From NCBI RefSeq assembly GCF_910592395.1, contig NC_088324.1, forward strand, positions 8,522,953 through 8,582,952: 60,000 nucleotides of DNA, read 5' to 3'. The stretch's first letter is position 1, and each line of letters opens with the position of its first letter. The notes beneath the pieces are model-generated. The model made no database searches and was not told the DNA's origin. It worked only from the letters and a program-made list of their open reading frames with translations. Origin of the DNA: Lineus longissimus (taxonomy: Eukaryota; Nemertea; Pilidiophora; Heteronemertea; Lineidae). Of this stretch, positions 1-14,300 are shown piece by piece. Made by a program: the position numbers and the translations under genes.

Positions 1-3000
1 GCGAGTTCCCTTGAAGTTCTTGATGGATGCTTCTCGGCCATGAACCTCGGGGAGGAGAAAGAACACGCCCGCCAGTGTGCACTGGACCTGGCTACGTCGC
101 TACTGACCCTACCAACACCCCTGAGTGTCCAGCAGTTCACCAAGTCGCTGCTAGCAGCGCTGTATGCTAGTAGAATTGCGTATCATAACCACAAGGTATG
201 GTCAGTCTGGGGCACTTTGCAATGAGCAAAAAACTTTTCCAAAAACTTTGTGTTTCTAGATTCCTAGAGGATAGCAGGTGCTCTGAAATCTTTGCGTATG
301 CCTCTTGGATTTATATGCCTGGAATGCATGTGAGCAGTCACTCTATTGGAACTAGTGCTTTACAAGACTTATTTATCTATGAGTCTTCACCTTGACTCTT
401 CATAAGTGTGTTGATAACATCATCAAGAGGTTTGACTCCATGTTGCCTTGGCCCACTGTTCCCACCTTCGGGAATTTGGTTCAGATCTAAGTGCCCTTTT
501 CCTAGAGGCCCTACCTTCCAAGGCTGAGGGAACCGCATCTGTCCAGGATCATCTTCAGAGTTTGATTCAAGTTTCCCTTCTCCAAAGACTTCAAATATCC
601 CTCATCTTGTTTCAGGACCAAGCCCAGCTCTGCCACGTTGTCCAGTGCCTCTGCCAGGCGAGAGAGGGCAAAGTTATGGATCCTGAAAACTATCAGAGAC
701 TTGTTGTCACGACGAGATCAGTCGCCGTGGCAAGGGCGTCGAACCTTGTCAGGTTTGCCGAGAGGGACGGAAGTACGTTATTGGCGGACCAGACAGAGAC
801 TGGCTATGGTAGGTGTGCCAAAATCATTTCAACAAGAAAGTATGATTTATTAATCTGGAGTTTTCCCAAAAGAATATGGGAATAGAAGAATGCTAGATAG
901 ATTTGTCTGCTTCATATACTTTGACTTGGTCATCATGTTGAACATATACCAAGGATCTTTGGCCAAGGGAGGGAGTCCATTGAAAGCCTCTCATGCTTCT
1001 CAATTGGTGGGGTCTTTGCTTGCCCGTGCAAAGGAAATTCACAGGCAAAATTTTAAACTGTCCAAAATTTCTGAAAAACTTTTTGTGATTGATTATTGAA
1101 CTAATGCTATGTTATTTTATTTCAGGAATTGAAGTCATGGACATTGAATTTGGGGAGGCGAAAACAGACACAAAAATCAAGTCTCTCGATCTAGATGCCA
1201 ACGAAAGTGGCCACTTCCTTGTGCAACTGATGGATGCTTTCTGGAAGCTACACGCCAGCAAGCCTGCATACCCTGCCCTGGCACCAGCATGTCTACCTGG
1301 GCTGACCCACATTGAGGCCACCATCGGTGCCCTTGTGGAAATAATCCACGCATTCACCGCGTGTGATTTGGATAACTGTAACCTGGCGACGAAGTTGTAC
1401 GTCCGTATGTTGCTGTCACCTGATCAGCAGGTCAGCTTCGCTTGTAAGCAGGCGATGATTCGTGTACTGCGGCCGCGTCATCGGAGACGTAGAGTGTTTA
1501 TTCCATCGCCCCCTCGATGTAGCACCCCTGGAGGTGGTGCAGCAGATGACGACAGCGACGAGAGGTCACAGCCCGTGCGTATTCAAGGGTCGCCGCAGCC
1601 GGTTCCGGAGCAGATCGAAGTACCAAACTATGAGGTATGTGTAATCAGAAGATCGTCAACTTTTTGCCAGCCAGGTATTAGGAGCTGGAAGGGAGGATGA
1701 AAATATTGAATAGGACAGATTGGACAGAGGAAAGGCGTTGAAAGATATTGAACTTGTCGAACTGCAAACAATTGGGCTCTTATATGGACTTGTGTTAGAC
1801 AAGATCAAAACGATAATGGGGTGACATAATTCTGTGTGTAGTAATTTCCAGGGTGAGTCGATGGTCTTGGCGCCCCAGAGCCCAACTCTGTGTCAAAGCC
1901 AAGCCCCCTAGTGGCTCTCCTTGGTATCTTCCAACCCATGCTGGATCTACCCCAAAGTGCTAATGACGGGCCCATGGTCTGATGATGTACTTGCTTATAT
2001 TTACAGCCGGAACCAATGGTCTTGGAGCCACCAGAGCCCAACTCTGTTCCTCAGCCAAGCCCCCTAGAAGCACTGCTTGGTGGTGGTAACTTCCCACCGA
2101 TGCTAGACATACCCCCTGATGCTGACGACGAGACCATGGTTGAATTGGCCATTGCCCTCAGCTTACAAGATCAGGTATGTCAAAATCATTTTGAGGGGAA
2201 GAAGAGACACTAGATTTCGTACAGTTTATCTGGTGAAAGTCTTTCCTTGTTGTCCATGAATTCTGCTGAAAAAATGTTCAGGACATACAGCCTAAACAGC
2301 AAGAAGATACATCATGTTACCTCTCTTAGCAGACACCTTTTTACTATGGACAGCCTGTCTATCAAGGACACAGCCCCAAAGCTGTCATTGCAAATTTTGC
2401 ACGGACCTTGAAAAGGTACAGGGCTTGCTTCACCATCTACTTGTACAGGAGTTCATCAAAAGTTTACTAGTCCATCATTGAAATCATCTCGTTCTTATCT
2501 ATCCCAGCCTGGTCACGGAGGAGGCATCAATTTCCAAGGACTCAACCTCGGCGGTCAGGGCCAGAACGAGGGGAGCCATTACTCGGACACGACAGCCTCG
2601 GCCCCGGGTAGCGATGACGAGGTTGGCAGTACTGCTGCAACGGACGGCTCGACGCTGCGGACGTCGCCAGCAGAACATGGCGGTAGCGCTGGATCTGAGA
2701 GTGGAGGCAGCGCCATTGACTCGATTTCAGGAGAACAAAATGGTAATAAAATTTTTTTTGCTATATTTGTCGCTAAAACCAGGCCACTCTGGCCTTAGTG
2801 GGCATCTAAAACTAATAGGAGTGAGAGATACAGCTTGAAATCAATGCTAGAAAACACTTTACACCCGGCAAGTGTGTTCCCTTAACCAGGATATATACAG
2901 CACTTCCGGGTCGCAGAGGAAAACTGAGGGGAACATAGCTCGATCTTAAAGGAGAAGTCACTTCATCTCTTCTACAGGACTGAAGAGATAGTAGAGGCAG

Positions 3001-6000
3001 CTTGAATGCAGAAGTGTGACCTACTTGACTTAAACCCTGTTACTTCAAGTGGAGCATAGATCGCCAACCAGATTTGCTCTCAACTTGAATCAGAAGAAGT
3101 GGAAGATACAAATATGAAAATGAAATGAAATGTAGATTTCCTTGACCAGAACTTCGATGACGAAAACTTTTTCTGTTGCAGTGAGTGGGCGCAGCAGCGC
3201 GTACGGTGACGTCGCCCCGGAGGATGTGATGAGCCGCGGGGCAAGGAGTGAGACCAGCAGCGTGGGGATGCCGTCGAGTACGATGCAGCACGACATGGAG
3301 GGCACAGATATTGACACTGATTATGACACTACATGCAGGTAGGTCAAGGTCACAGGGGTCAAGGTTAAGTGGGTTTGAGGTCGCATGAGTCAAGGTCACA
3401 GTGAATAGGATATGGTATTACATGCATATGGGAGGGCTTTCAGTTACTTGGAGTTCAAGAGGTTTCACATTTGAGTTCACCAGTTTTAATATGAAAGGGT
3501 CAAAATTACAAAAGAATATCTTTTTGTGTGTCCTAAAATGTTAGTGTCATTATTAGAAAATAGGAAAGGATCTATTTGACGAAAATACAATGTGAAACTG
3601 GAACATGACTAGCTCACATTTATGACTACGATTGAAAACCTCAACCACATAAACGAAAGCATTCTCCCACACAAGTGTGGTCCAGTACCCTCCAAGACGC
3701 CAAGTATCTTTCAGCAACTTTGGAGCTCGACATTATTTACAAGTTTCGTTCACTATTTTTCAGACTTCATAACCTTCGCCTGCGTCTGCTCGAGCGACTG
3801 TTACAGTACATGCCAGACGTGCGAGAGGTGGGCGGAGTCCGTGCCATCCCGTACATGCAGGTCATCCTCATGTTGACGTCTGACCTCGACGGCGACGAGG
3901 AAAAGGATCGCGTTGCCTTGGATATGCTGCTCAGCTGCATGCTCAAGGAGTTGGATATTGGCCAGCAGAAGGTAAGTTAAAGTTTGACGCAAGGTCCCCT
4001 CAGAAGTAAAAAAATCATCGAAATCATTTCAGATCCAATGATTTTATGCATGATGACTATTTTGCTTCAGTGGCTGTTTCTCCTTGAGTTGAGCTGAAGA
4101 AGCGGTTGAACAACTGGCCAGGGGCTGTCTCCCTTGGAGTTGATCCGAAGATGCGGTGGCACAACTGATAACAAAGGGTGTATGCATGATGACCAATTTG
4201 CCTCGTGGGTTTTTTCTTGTCACAAAGTTTCACATGACTTTCTTTTTTGTTCGCAGGAGGGTGACTCTGCTATTGCCGGTCGCACCGAGCGTCATGAGGT
4301 CAAGCTCATCATCATGCGACTGTTGAGCGTACTGATGTCAAGGTCGAGAGTCGGATTGAAAACAACTGGAGAGGTAGGACTGTATTCCGCTGTCTAAGGC
4401 CACGATTATGGAGAGTTCAAATTTTCACATGGAATGTGTCGCTGTGAACTCTTCAACCTTGACACGAAGAAGGCACAAGTCATCTCTAAAGAGCGGGCCA
4501 CATACGATTACAATGTCACTTTCACCCAAGAGGCACTTGGACTTGAGACCTTTTTGATTCAGGATACAAACAATGGGTACTGCAGCAATTCCTTGTTTAC
4601 AGTACTATCAATGATTTCACATTCAATTTATTATTTCATCTACTCCAGTCCTCGACATTCATCAGCAACACGACTGCCGCTGCCCTCCTATCCCAAGACG
4701 CCATCACCTACTGTCTGTCGGTCCTGAAGACCCTGCTGGACTTTTGGAAGGCGATCCCAGTGGAGGAGGAAGGCACGGTCCTACCCGGTCAGCTCCTCAA
4801 GACCCACCCGACGATGTCTCCCCCAGACATGTCGCCGTTTTTCCTGCGCCAATACGTGAAGGGTCACGCCAATGACGTGTTTGAGGATTATCCGCAGTTG
4901 TTGACGGAGATGGTGTTACGGTTGCCTTACCAGGTATGTTGACAGTAGCAGAATTAGTGCTGCGCCCGAAGTTGTTGATGTAGATGGGGCTTCGTTTGCC
5001 CTACCAAGTTGGTTGACAAATAAACCCCTGGGTTTCTTTAGATTCCAACAAGTTGTCACAGGATTTCTTCAGTTTTAATCTGAAACTCTCCTATTCCTGT
5101 ATGGTGAATTATGGACAGTCACTTGCGGGGGACAGTCACTTAGATATAGATTTTTGAAATGCCGGAGGTCGGGAATGTAAGGATGATGTTGTATAAAAAC
5201 TGCATGGAAAACCATTCATCGCATGAATCTGCACAGAATCTTCTCAATACCCTAGCTGTAGCCTAAAGGGTGTCATGTCTTGGCGCATCAATTGCCTTTT
5301 ATAAACCTCACGTTCTTCCTCTCCAGATCAAGAAGATCACGGACAGCTCCCAGACGATCCAAGCAGCCGTCTTCGACCAAACCTGGTTCTACTTCCTGGC
5401 AGAATACATGATGACGCAACAAGCCCCGTTCGTCCGACGCCAAGTCCGCAAACTCCTCCTTTTCATTTGCGGTTCGAAGGACAAGTATCGCCAGTTGCGG
5501 GACGTCCATGTGCTCAGTTCGCATATGGACGCGGTGAAAACACTGGTGACGGACGGAGGCTTGGATCCCGCTAACATGGGTCTAAGCAGCGTGGTGTTGC
5601 CTTATGATGTCTTGATCACATTGGTGAGTTCATAGATGAAAATTCTTTTGTGCTCATCAAATGCGGGCTATAGGCTAGAGGATCAAATTGGTGGTCTACA
5701 TGTCACTGGTCATCTGTGCTAATCTATAGTCATCCTTTTATATAGCCACAGAGTTCAGCTGTACTTTTTCAAAGTACTCTTGGTGTACACAAATTTCTTT
5801 CCTTATCCCTGAAGTCAGACTGCAAAGTATTCCTTGTTGTCGTTTTGTTACTGTTCCTACTTTGAACCGGCCCTGTATCCAGCATTTATACAAATGCACA
5901 GATTTGATATGGACTATTGTCTGGTAACAAATTGATATGGACTGGTTTTTTGAAAAAAAATGTTCCATTTTAATTCTGAAGGAATGGCATTATTTCTCTT

Positions 6001-8381
6001 TGTAGATTGAGCATCTGAAGGCATGTTCAGAAGTTGCCACAACAAGAGTTTTCAACTGGGAGAAGTTCTGCTTCAAGGATGAGAGTAAGTCTAGATTAGC
6101 TGACTTGGTGAACTCTTCACATGAGGTGTAGTCCATCACGTCTGTTTGCACATATGTTTGGTTACCGCTGGAGGTGTTGACTTGAAACTTTGGCTCTGAC
6201 CAGATTTCACTCCAGTCTTATACTAACGTAACACATAAGGGGCTGAAGTAATGGCTGTCTTATCATATTGGGGGTGTTGCCCCAGTCTTACTCCAGCTAC
6301 TCGAGTGCACAATCTGCGGTACCAAACACACCCTGCCAAGAACAAGGACCTAACTCTCCCCTAATAGGACTATCAATATCTTTCCAGCGGTGTTGTCTTT
6401 CCTGATCCAAGCCAGCATCGTCCTCGACGAGGGTGTCGCCCCCGTCCTGCTCCAGCTCCTCCAGTGCGCCATCTGCGGCACCAAGCACACCCAGACAGGC
6501 TCCAGCTCCAGCAGCTCCTCGAAATCCAAGAAGGAAAAGGAGAAAGACGACACCGGCGATTCGAAGTACGACGAGACGATGTGTCTATGGTTGGTCCAAC
6601 AGGTCAACAGAGATGTGAACCGCGATACCTTAGTGGCGTTCCTGCGGTCGTTCCTCTTGGAGTCGAATTCGACAGCAGTCCGTTGGCAGGCACATGCGTT
6701 AATCCTACAGATTTACAGGTAAGGATCACTGTGCTTTTGAAGTTCATGAGCAGAAAGTATTCAGTTGTAACTCACCACGGTCTTCGATGGAACACAAAGT
6801 TATCTTATTCACACACGCAGCTTTCATGCATAACTAGTTGCCTACTTGACGTAATCTTCGCTCCTCTGAGAGCATATGCGGCCAAGAACTTTTCTCCAGC
6901 GTCTTCTGTCTTTGGCGATCCTCTCAAATTTAAGCCAGCCTTGAAAAGAACTACATGGTGATCTCCCTAGTTTTGACATTCTCCCAATGAGTGTTGTCAT
7001 TTCTCGTTTAGGAATTCCTCGACTGCCCAGCAGGAGCTGTTGCTCGACATGATGTGGTCAATGTGGCAGGAGCTGCCCCTCTACGGAAGGAAGGCCGTGC
7101 AGTTCGTCGATCTGCTGGGGTTCTTCTCGCTCAAGACGCAGAGCTCGGAGAAAAGGGTAAGCTTTGATGACAGCTTTGCTTTCTGAAGTCAGATTGGGAG
7201 TGAAAAAACTGTGTGTGTTAACCTGTTCATTCTCATTTTTTTTTTGAAAAGATCATGGCATTGAACTAACTATAAAACCCTTTGGAAGAAAATAAATCAA
7301 GTACTGTCACATGGGGTGACTCTGGACACCCGGCTGTAGATGTTTTTCATCACAGCAATCCTTCCTAGGGGATATTCAAAGTTACCCCACTGTTCAAAGT
7401 CACATGTGACAATAACGGAGGAACTTTTTTTGGGAGGGAAATACACATGATGGCGTTGGGCTTAGGAGAGTGACTCTATCCAAGTTTTAAACCTTTTCAT
7501 CATGGCTTGAATATCTCAGGAACTACATTAAGAGTATCAGCCGGGATGACAGTCCTAAGTCCCGAGGTTTAATGCATCTGTATGGTATCTTGTAAAGTTT
7601 CTTGAATTGAACCTGGTGTGATTTCAGACTTAGACGTCTTGTTGTTATTTTCAGTGTAATCAACATGTGGAGAAGGCTGTGTCTGTGTTGAGGCAGCAGA
7701 ATCAGCTGATGGCCAACCACCCCAATGCAAACATTTACAAGTAAGTCCCCTTTTTATCACAGGTATCAGGGCCTGTTTGCTCAAATAAGTTTGCCACTAA
7801 CTTTGGCGTTGACTTATCTTGGCATTATCCTCCTTCAGTTAAGCCCATTAGACTTGACGCCAAGATGATGTCAGCGCTAGTGACAAAACTTCCTTTGAAC
7901 AACAGGGCTCTGGCTCTTCATCAGTGTTTGGCCTGGTATAAGCTTACTCCTCTGAGTCCCTGTGAATTGGAAAGACAATTGGCAGAAATTGGTTGAAAAT
8001 TTTCAGATTTTTTATCCAGTTACACATGCGCATACCAGGCTCATATGGAACTGGTTCACGCTAGTTATGAACAGCATCGGTCACCTTTGTTTAGAAAACA
8101 TTTGCCGCTGGGAAGAATTATAGCCATATAGTGAACTTTCAACTGAATCACTCTCTATTTTCAGTCAACTACAAGGCCTGGTCGACTTTGACGGGTACTA
8201 TCTAGAGAGCGACCCTTGCCTCGTCTGTAATAACCCCGAGGTCCCGTACTCCAACACCAAGTTGACGTCAATCAAGGTTGACTCAAAGTTCACTACGACC
8301 ACTCAGATCGTAAAACTGGTCGGGAGTCACACCATCTCGAAAGTCACGCTGAGGATTACGGATTTGAAGAGAACTAAGATG
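1..8381 (+). CDS. UBR4: UBR4 exons 1-15: UIM-like segment and helical-repeat region
   Basis: Exons: 1-195, 616-808, 1126-1634, 2007-2174, 2508-2742, 3182-3338, 3764-3971, 4257-4373, 4649-4933, 5327-5623, 6006-6084, 6388-6718, 7012-7156, 7655-7740, 8165-8381. The phases chain without a break. Exon 3 has a basic run (RPRHRRRR) followed by an acidic DDDSDE stretch. Exon 4 ends in a ubiquitin-interacting-motif-like helix: an acidic DADDE start, then [11 protein letters not shown], at window residues about 337-355. Exon 5 is a Gly/Ser-rich low-complexity linker, probably disordered. Exon 12 carries a Ser-run and Lys-rich insert (7 Ser, then KSKKEKEK). Exons 7-15 match UBR4 helical-repeat sequence closely. 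Decayed copies of exon edges lie in introns 3, 9 and 11. Confidence 0.95.
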
Positions 8382-11300
8382 GTGAGCGTGATTTTTGCTT
8401 GGCTTTTTAACCTGACAAATTTGTCAAGTTCCTTGAAGTTAATCTTGTGAACTTTCCGCTCAAGCTAAACGAGAGGATCAGTCTGGTCCTGTCAAGTCCA
8501 CCTGTCTGTGGTGTACTCTTATTTTTGTCCCCCAGATCCCCACAGTAACTGTTGGTCCTTTGCGCTGTCTTTGTAAGAAGATCATCCAACAAGCTTTCAT
8601 AAAAGTCGAGTTGAGTTCGTTAGCTGAAGACGGGTGAGCGTTAAACATGCCAAATCGTATTTCATTGATGATGATGAGTTTGTGTACATCTTGCAACCTG
8701 TCTGATTCAAAGTTGAGTTGGAATACAAGGGAGAGTGGTGGGCTGTCTCCCATTTAAGGAGAGCTATCTAAACTCCAGTTTATTTTCAATGTGATCCGGT
8801 CCTAATTTGTGCCTCCTTCGTTATCCAGGTAAGAACCATCAATGTATTCTACAACAACCGATCAGTGCAGGCGGTCGTGGAGCTCAAGAATCGGCCTGGA
8901 CTCTGGCACAAGGCCAAAAAGGTGACCTTGACTGCTGGTCAGACAGACGTCAAGGTCGAATTTCCATTGCCAATTGTTGCGTGTAACCTTATGATCGAGT
9001 ACGCTGACTTCTACGATAACTTCCAAGCATCTGCCGAGACACTTCAGTGCCCCCGATGTAGCGCGTCTGTCCCAGCAAATCCAGGGGTCTGCAGCAATTG
9101 TGGGGAGAACGTATTCCAGTGCCACAAGTGCAGGTGAGAGGTCATTCTACTTGGGAAAGTTACTTGCTAAGATATTCAAAAGAAAACAAAAACACCTTAT
9201 GATACAGTAGAATCTCTCTTAACACCCGTGTCTGAAAGTGCATGAAAGGAAACAACAGTGAATAAACACCGCAGACTCATGGAAAGGAATTTCTCACAAC
9301 TTCTCCTTTTTCACAGTAAACCACGTAGATTTACGTGGCCCAACTGAGCTGGTTATCGGAGTCTCATATGGACTGCATGAAAGAACTACGCCATCGCCAT
9401 CTTCAGGGCAAGTTAGGAACTGAAAATGCCGGGCAAAGACCGTTTGTTCTTTTCAGTTCCTACCTTGCCCTGAAGATGGCGATGGCGTAGTTCTTTCATG
9501 AAGTCCATGAGACTCCGATAACCAGCTCAAAGGGGAGGGGATTTGGACCACGTAGTTCCTACCTTGCCCTGAAGATGGCGATGGCGTAGTTCTTTCATGA
9601 AGTCCATGAGACTCCGATAACCAGCTCAAAGAGGGGTGGTTTTGGGCAAGGTAGATCTACGTGGTTCGGCGCTGAAGGTGTTATGGACAACCTTTAGATA
9701 GACAAATGCAGTCCTTGATAAAAAAGGTGTCCTGATAAGAAATAGGCCTCGCGGCCAAAGGAGACTTTTGACCTCTCTGTTATTACAGAAGGCCTAATGT
9801 TAAGTCTTCCGTTCCTATTTTCAGAGCCATCAACTACGATGAGAAGGACCCCTTCCTCTGCAATGCATGCGGCTTCTGCAAGTATGCCAAGTTTGATTAC
9901 ACGCTCCACGCGAGACCGTGCTGCGCTGTCGATCCGATCGAGAATGAGGAAGATCGGAAGAAGGCCATCAATACGATTAACACGTTGTTGGAGAAGGCGG
10001 ATAGGTCTTATAAACAGCTGCAGCTGCATCGTCCTGCCCTCGAGACGCTACTGATACGGATAAATGAGCACACTGGGGATAAGATAATGGTAAACTTTTG
10101 ATAACATGCTCGATGATATTTGTTGTTTTTCTCAAAAGTTGCTACATACTTTGCTCTGATAGATCGTGTGTAAGAGGAGTCTAGAGTGGTTAACACTGTA
10201 GGCCTGGTTTTGATTCTGGGTAGAACCCAAAGTTGTAATTCTAGCTGTGGCTTTTGTGGCTCTTCACAGCAAAGTTTGTGGCTCAGTTAAGATAAATCAA
10301 TGAGGGTCTTTCCGATGAGACCAAAAGATATGGTCCGTAAGTGTATATGCCAGGGCAAGTAAAAGATACCACTGGGTTGACAGTAGCATGCAAGATTGGC
10401 AGAATTCGAGACCCTAGCTTCTCGTGTACTCTCAACGCATAACATCAACTTGGTTATTACGATACTTATTTTATGCCCACAGCAGTACCATTACATATTT
10501 GAATCGTTTCTCTAGGAGATGCCCCCAAGTGTCCAGGCAGCGACTGGGACGACCCCACCAACAACAGGCGCCAGCAATGTCAACAAAGCAATCCAGCAAC
10601 TCGCACAGCGCTACTGCGGAGACTGCAAAGCGTCGTTCGACGACTTGAGCAAGATTATCCAGAAGGTTCTGGCGTCCCGGAAGGAGTTGGTTGAATACGA
10701 TCGTCAGCAGAAGGAGGCTGCGCTGGCTGCTGCTCTTGCCTTGACTCCAGCGACCACACCTGCTACTCCTGATGTGGGGATGCTGGGTGTCGGGATGGGC
10801 CGCGTGGCTGAGGCTCCTGATTGCAATTACCCCAGGCTGCAAAGGTTAGTATTACTCCGTGTAGCATTTCTGTGTAGTTAGTGTGAGTATCTATGAGTGG
10901 TGTTGCTGTTTGCATCCGTTATGACCCAGCCTTCCTGGGCTATCAGTTGCTGTTGTTGATGTTGGCCTGCTGCAGTTAATCTCTCATGTATTATGTTCCA
11001 GCTTAATGTTATGTCCAATTCTTTTCCAGGTCGGCTGGAAGGTGTTATGGGTGTGCAGCAGCTACAGTGGAACACTGCATCACGCTCCTGCGAGCCCTGG
11101 CTACAAATGCCAACATCAGGCAGTTGCTCTGTGCACAGGTGAGATTGAAAATTTGTTCAAAAGATTCTGAGAGGTCAAGTTGGAGAGACATCGATTTGAA
11201 TATCATTGTATGATTTTTAGGGACATATCAAGGAGTTGGTTGAATACAACATGCCCCGCGGCACAGCATCAGTGCAAGCAGATGTCAGACAACCACCCTG

Positions 11301-14300
11301 CCTCTTGAGAAAAGACATCAATAATTGGAAAAAAACATTGATTAGAAATATTTCTATTTTTCTTCCTAGGGTCTTATCAAGGAGTTGGTTGAATACAACA
11401 TGCACCGCGGCACAGCATCAGTGAGAGCAGACGTCAGGCAACTCCTCTGCCTCCTCACAAAGGACAACAACAACTCAACTGAGATGCTTTCTGAGATGCT
11501 AATGGACCGAATCAAAGCGGCGATGCGTGGACATCTTGCCAATCCAGATCTCGGCGCATCTGTCCGCCACGAGATGTTGCTGTTGGCCTCTGGGATCCAG
11601 CGTGAAGACAGCTGCTGGGAGCTTCGTGTTCGCTGTGTTCTGAAGCTGTTCTTGATGAGCATGGAGATTAAGAATCCTGTGATTATGGAGACGATTACGC
11701 TCCCATGTTTGCGGATTCTGCACCACATCATCAAGCCTGAGGTAGGGTTCTATTCATCCTTAGTTGATGCCGCCTAATCTGTACAGATTCTAGAAGTTTC
11801 TGTTCGATCAGTCGGTGGAGGTTAAGGTCATGAATATGTCAGTTGTTCACTTGACAACTAACTGAGAAAGCAGTAAGAAATGCAGTCACGTGGGAAAATC
11901 CAGAGACTTAAAATCTATACAAACCCACCAATCTCCTTAAATCCAGCTCTGAGATACCGATCAAACAACTGGTTAATTCATACAGGTAAAATAGCCTTTT
12001 GAACTTGCTTTCCCCTTTTTTCCCTCTTCTCCATTTGAACAATGCCTACTTTCCCCAGAGCAGGCTACGTATTTTCATGAGGTAAACTCCTGTGTAACAT
12101 CTCCTTTTTTCATCATCTCCGACAGGTAAACCAGGTACCACTGAAGAAGCCCAAAGATGCAGCGGCCAGTGACAAGACGGTAGATTCTATAAGTAGCGTC
12201 TACGCTGCAGCCCAGGAGCTGCATATCAGCGCCCGAGGTTGGCTGGAGGGGGATCAAGACTGTTCGTACCAGGCGTGGAAGGATAAAATGCCAATCAAGG
12301 GTTAGTTGTATTTTATGACGATGATAATATTCTTATTCCAAATTTGTTATCGCGCACTTTTCAAGAAGCAACGAGTGAGTGCTCAGCTGCGTTTGACGTA
12401 TGATTATCCTAGCTGATAGGCCTATACACTGCAGCTTCACGCTCAACTCCTCGGGGGAGTATCACATGTCCTAGCTGCATGTATTCAGCATTCAGGACCG
12501 GCATTCACATTTGACCACCTCTGCCAGCGAGGTACCCAATACCCCAGTTTCTGGATTCGGCTGAGGAATAAGTGTAAAGCACTTTGAAACAGTACAACCG
12601 TACAGCATAAAGGGCTTTTGAAGAAGTCATACGCAGGTTCACAGTATCAATGCTCTTTTCAGTTGCTGTCGAATCGACTGCCCCAAACAATAAATCAGCG
12701 ACGCCATCTACACCCAAGAAGAAGGACAAAGAGGAGAGACGTGAGATACGCAACAAGTACCTGATGGAAAAGTATGGCAGACGTTGGAGGTCAAAGGTCA
12801 CAAAAGGTACGTCATCAGTTCATCAGCAACACTCTGACTTCGGGAGATTTTAACGTCACCAAAAAAATTTCATTTGCCTTAAAATATTTTCGTTTCAAAG
12901 ACTTTGCCAGTTTCCAACAGTCACCAAAGTTAATTTGCATACAGCGACTCCCATGAAAGTTCATTGTAAATCATGTGGTATTTCAGAGAACCTTATCCCG
13001 CTGAAGTTGGTGTCGAACACATGGATGCGTCACGCCTTGTTCTCGGGATCCTCCAGGGCTGCCCGGCAAACGGCCAGCAACATCATCGAGTCCATCTGCC
13101 AGACACAGAGCCGCAAGCAGGAGATGCTTGACCTTCTAACAAGGTAGGGACAAATCTGTAAAAACCAGGACATGCTTGACTTGCTTGTCCAATGGGAGTC
13201 CACAGTAGACTCCTCTGAGCAGCAGCTATCTCTTGATCTGCTTGGAGATTGCCCAGAGCTGTATCCTTGGATATCCCGGTGTCAATGGTAGGCCTACTAG
13301 CCTGAATGCAGAAGAAGTTTTGTTACAAGATGTCTGTGCCAAAGTTTGATGTTTTCCAATGTGACTGACATTACTGCAGATTCCATCCAGATCATTTGGA
13401 ACTACACCCTCAAACACCATAGACATCCCTCAAGCCATTTATGTTATACTTTTGCACAACTGTTTGCGTAGGTTCCACGAGTGTTGTGACAACAATCTAC
13501 GCAACCTTCGTGTGAGGGAACCTTTCACTCAGCAGGATTGTCGAATGTTTTGCGGCAACCTTCGAAGCTATGTGCACGCAGCTTACCCAGCACCAGAGCG
13601 GATGCCCTGCACAGCTTACGTGAAGCAGAGGGCATGTCTATTGTGACTTGATTGACTTGTTATCTGAACTTGATGTTTGTTTCAGCTATTTGGAGGAGCT
13701 CTGCCGCTGTGGTGAAAGTGCGGCCGAATTCCTCGCCCTCTACAAGCGTCTGATAGCACCCGCCCACTGGAAGTACTACCTGGCCATCAAGGGCATCCTA
13801 CCACGCATCGGAAACCTCATCAACATTGAAATCGACAAGTTGTTGGTCATGGAGGAGACGACGCTCAGCTCGGATTTGAACCTGGGATATGCACTCAGGG
13901 CGCTGACAGGTAGGTATTTCTTCAAATTCCCCCGGATTCATAAGACAGGAAATTGTCGCAGTTAGTCAAAAAACCACATCATAAATTAGTTACAACACAG
14001 GGAAAGATTTGACACGGTGTAATCATTTTGCAATCTGTTACATTTTGGGAGATGAAATTCGAAATAATTTCTCCTAATTCCCTCAGATTTATAAGAATCG
14101 GCATCCGTTGTTTGCTTCTTCCAGATTTGCTCTCATCCTTCGTTGAGCAAGAGAAAATCAAGCACCACTACAAGAACAAACTGGTCGGTACCGTCCTCAA
14201 CGGTTACCTCTCCCTGAAGAAATTGGTCGTGCAGAGGACGAAATTGATCGACGAGACGCAGGATAAGTTGCTGGACATGCTGGAGGACATGACGACGGGC

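Noticed and set aside
10471-10842. 123-codon minus-strand frame opposite UBR4 exon 18, and similar ones at 11,366-11,734 and 14,133-14,513
   Set aside because: Antisense shadows of conserved UBR4 exons, whose plus-strand translation is clearly the real one.
13440-13650. Possible extra exon with open frame between UBR4 exons 23 and 24
   Set aside because: Exons 23 and 24 join in the correct phase and read straight into conserved UBR4 text without it; the stretch has no similarity I recognise.
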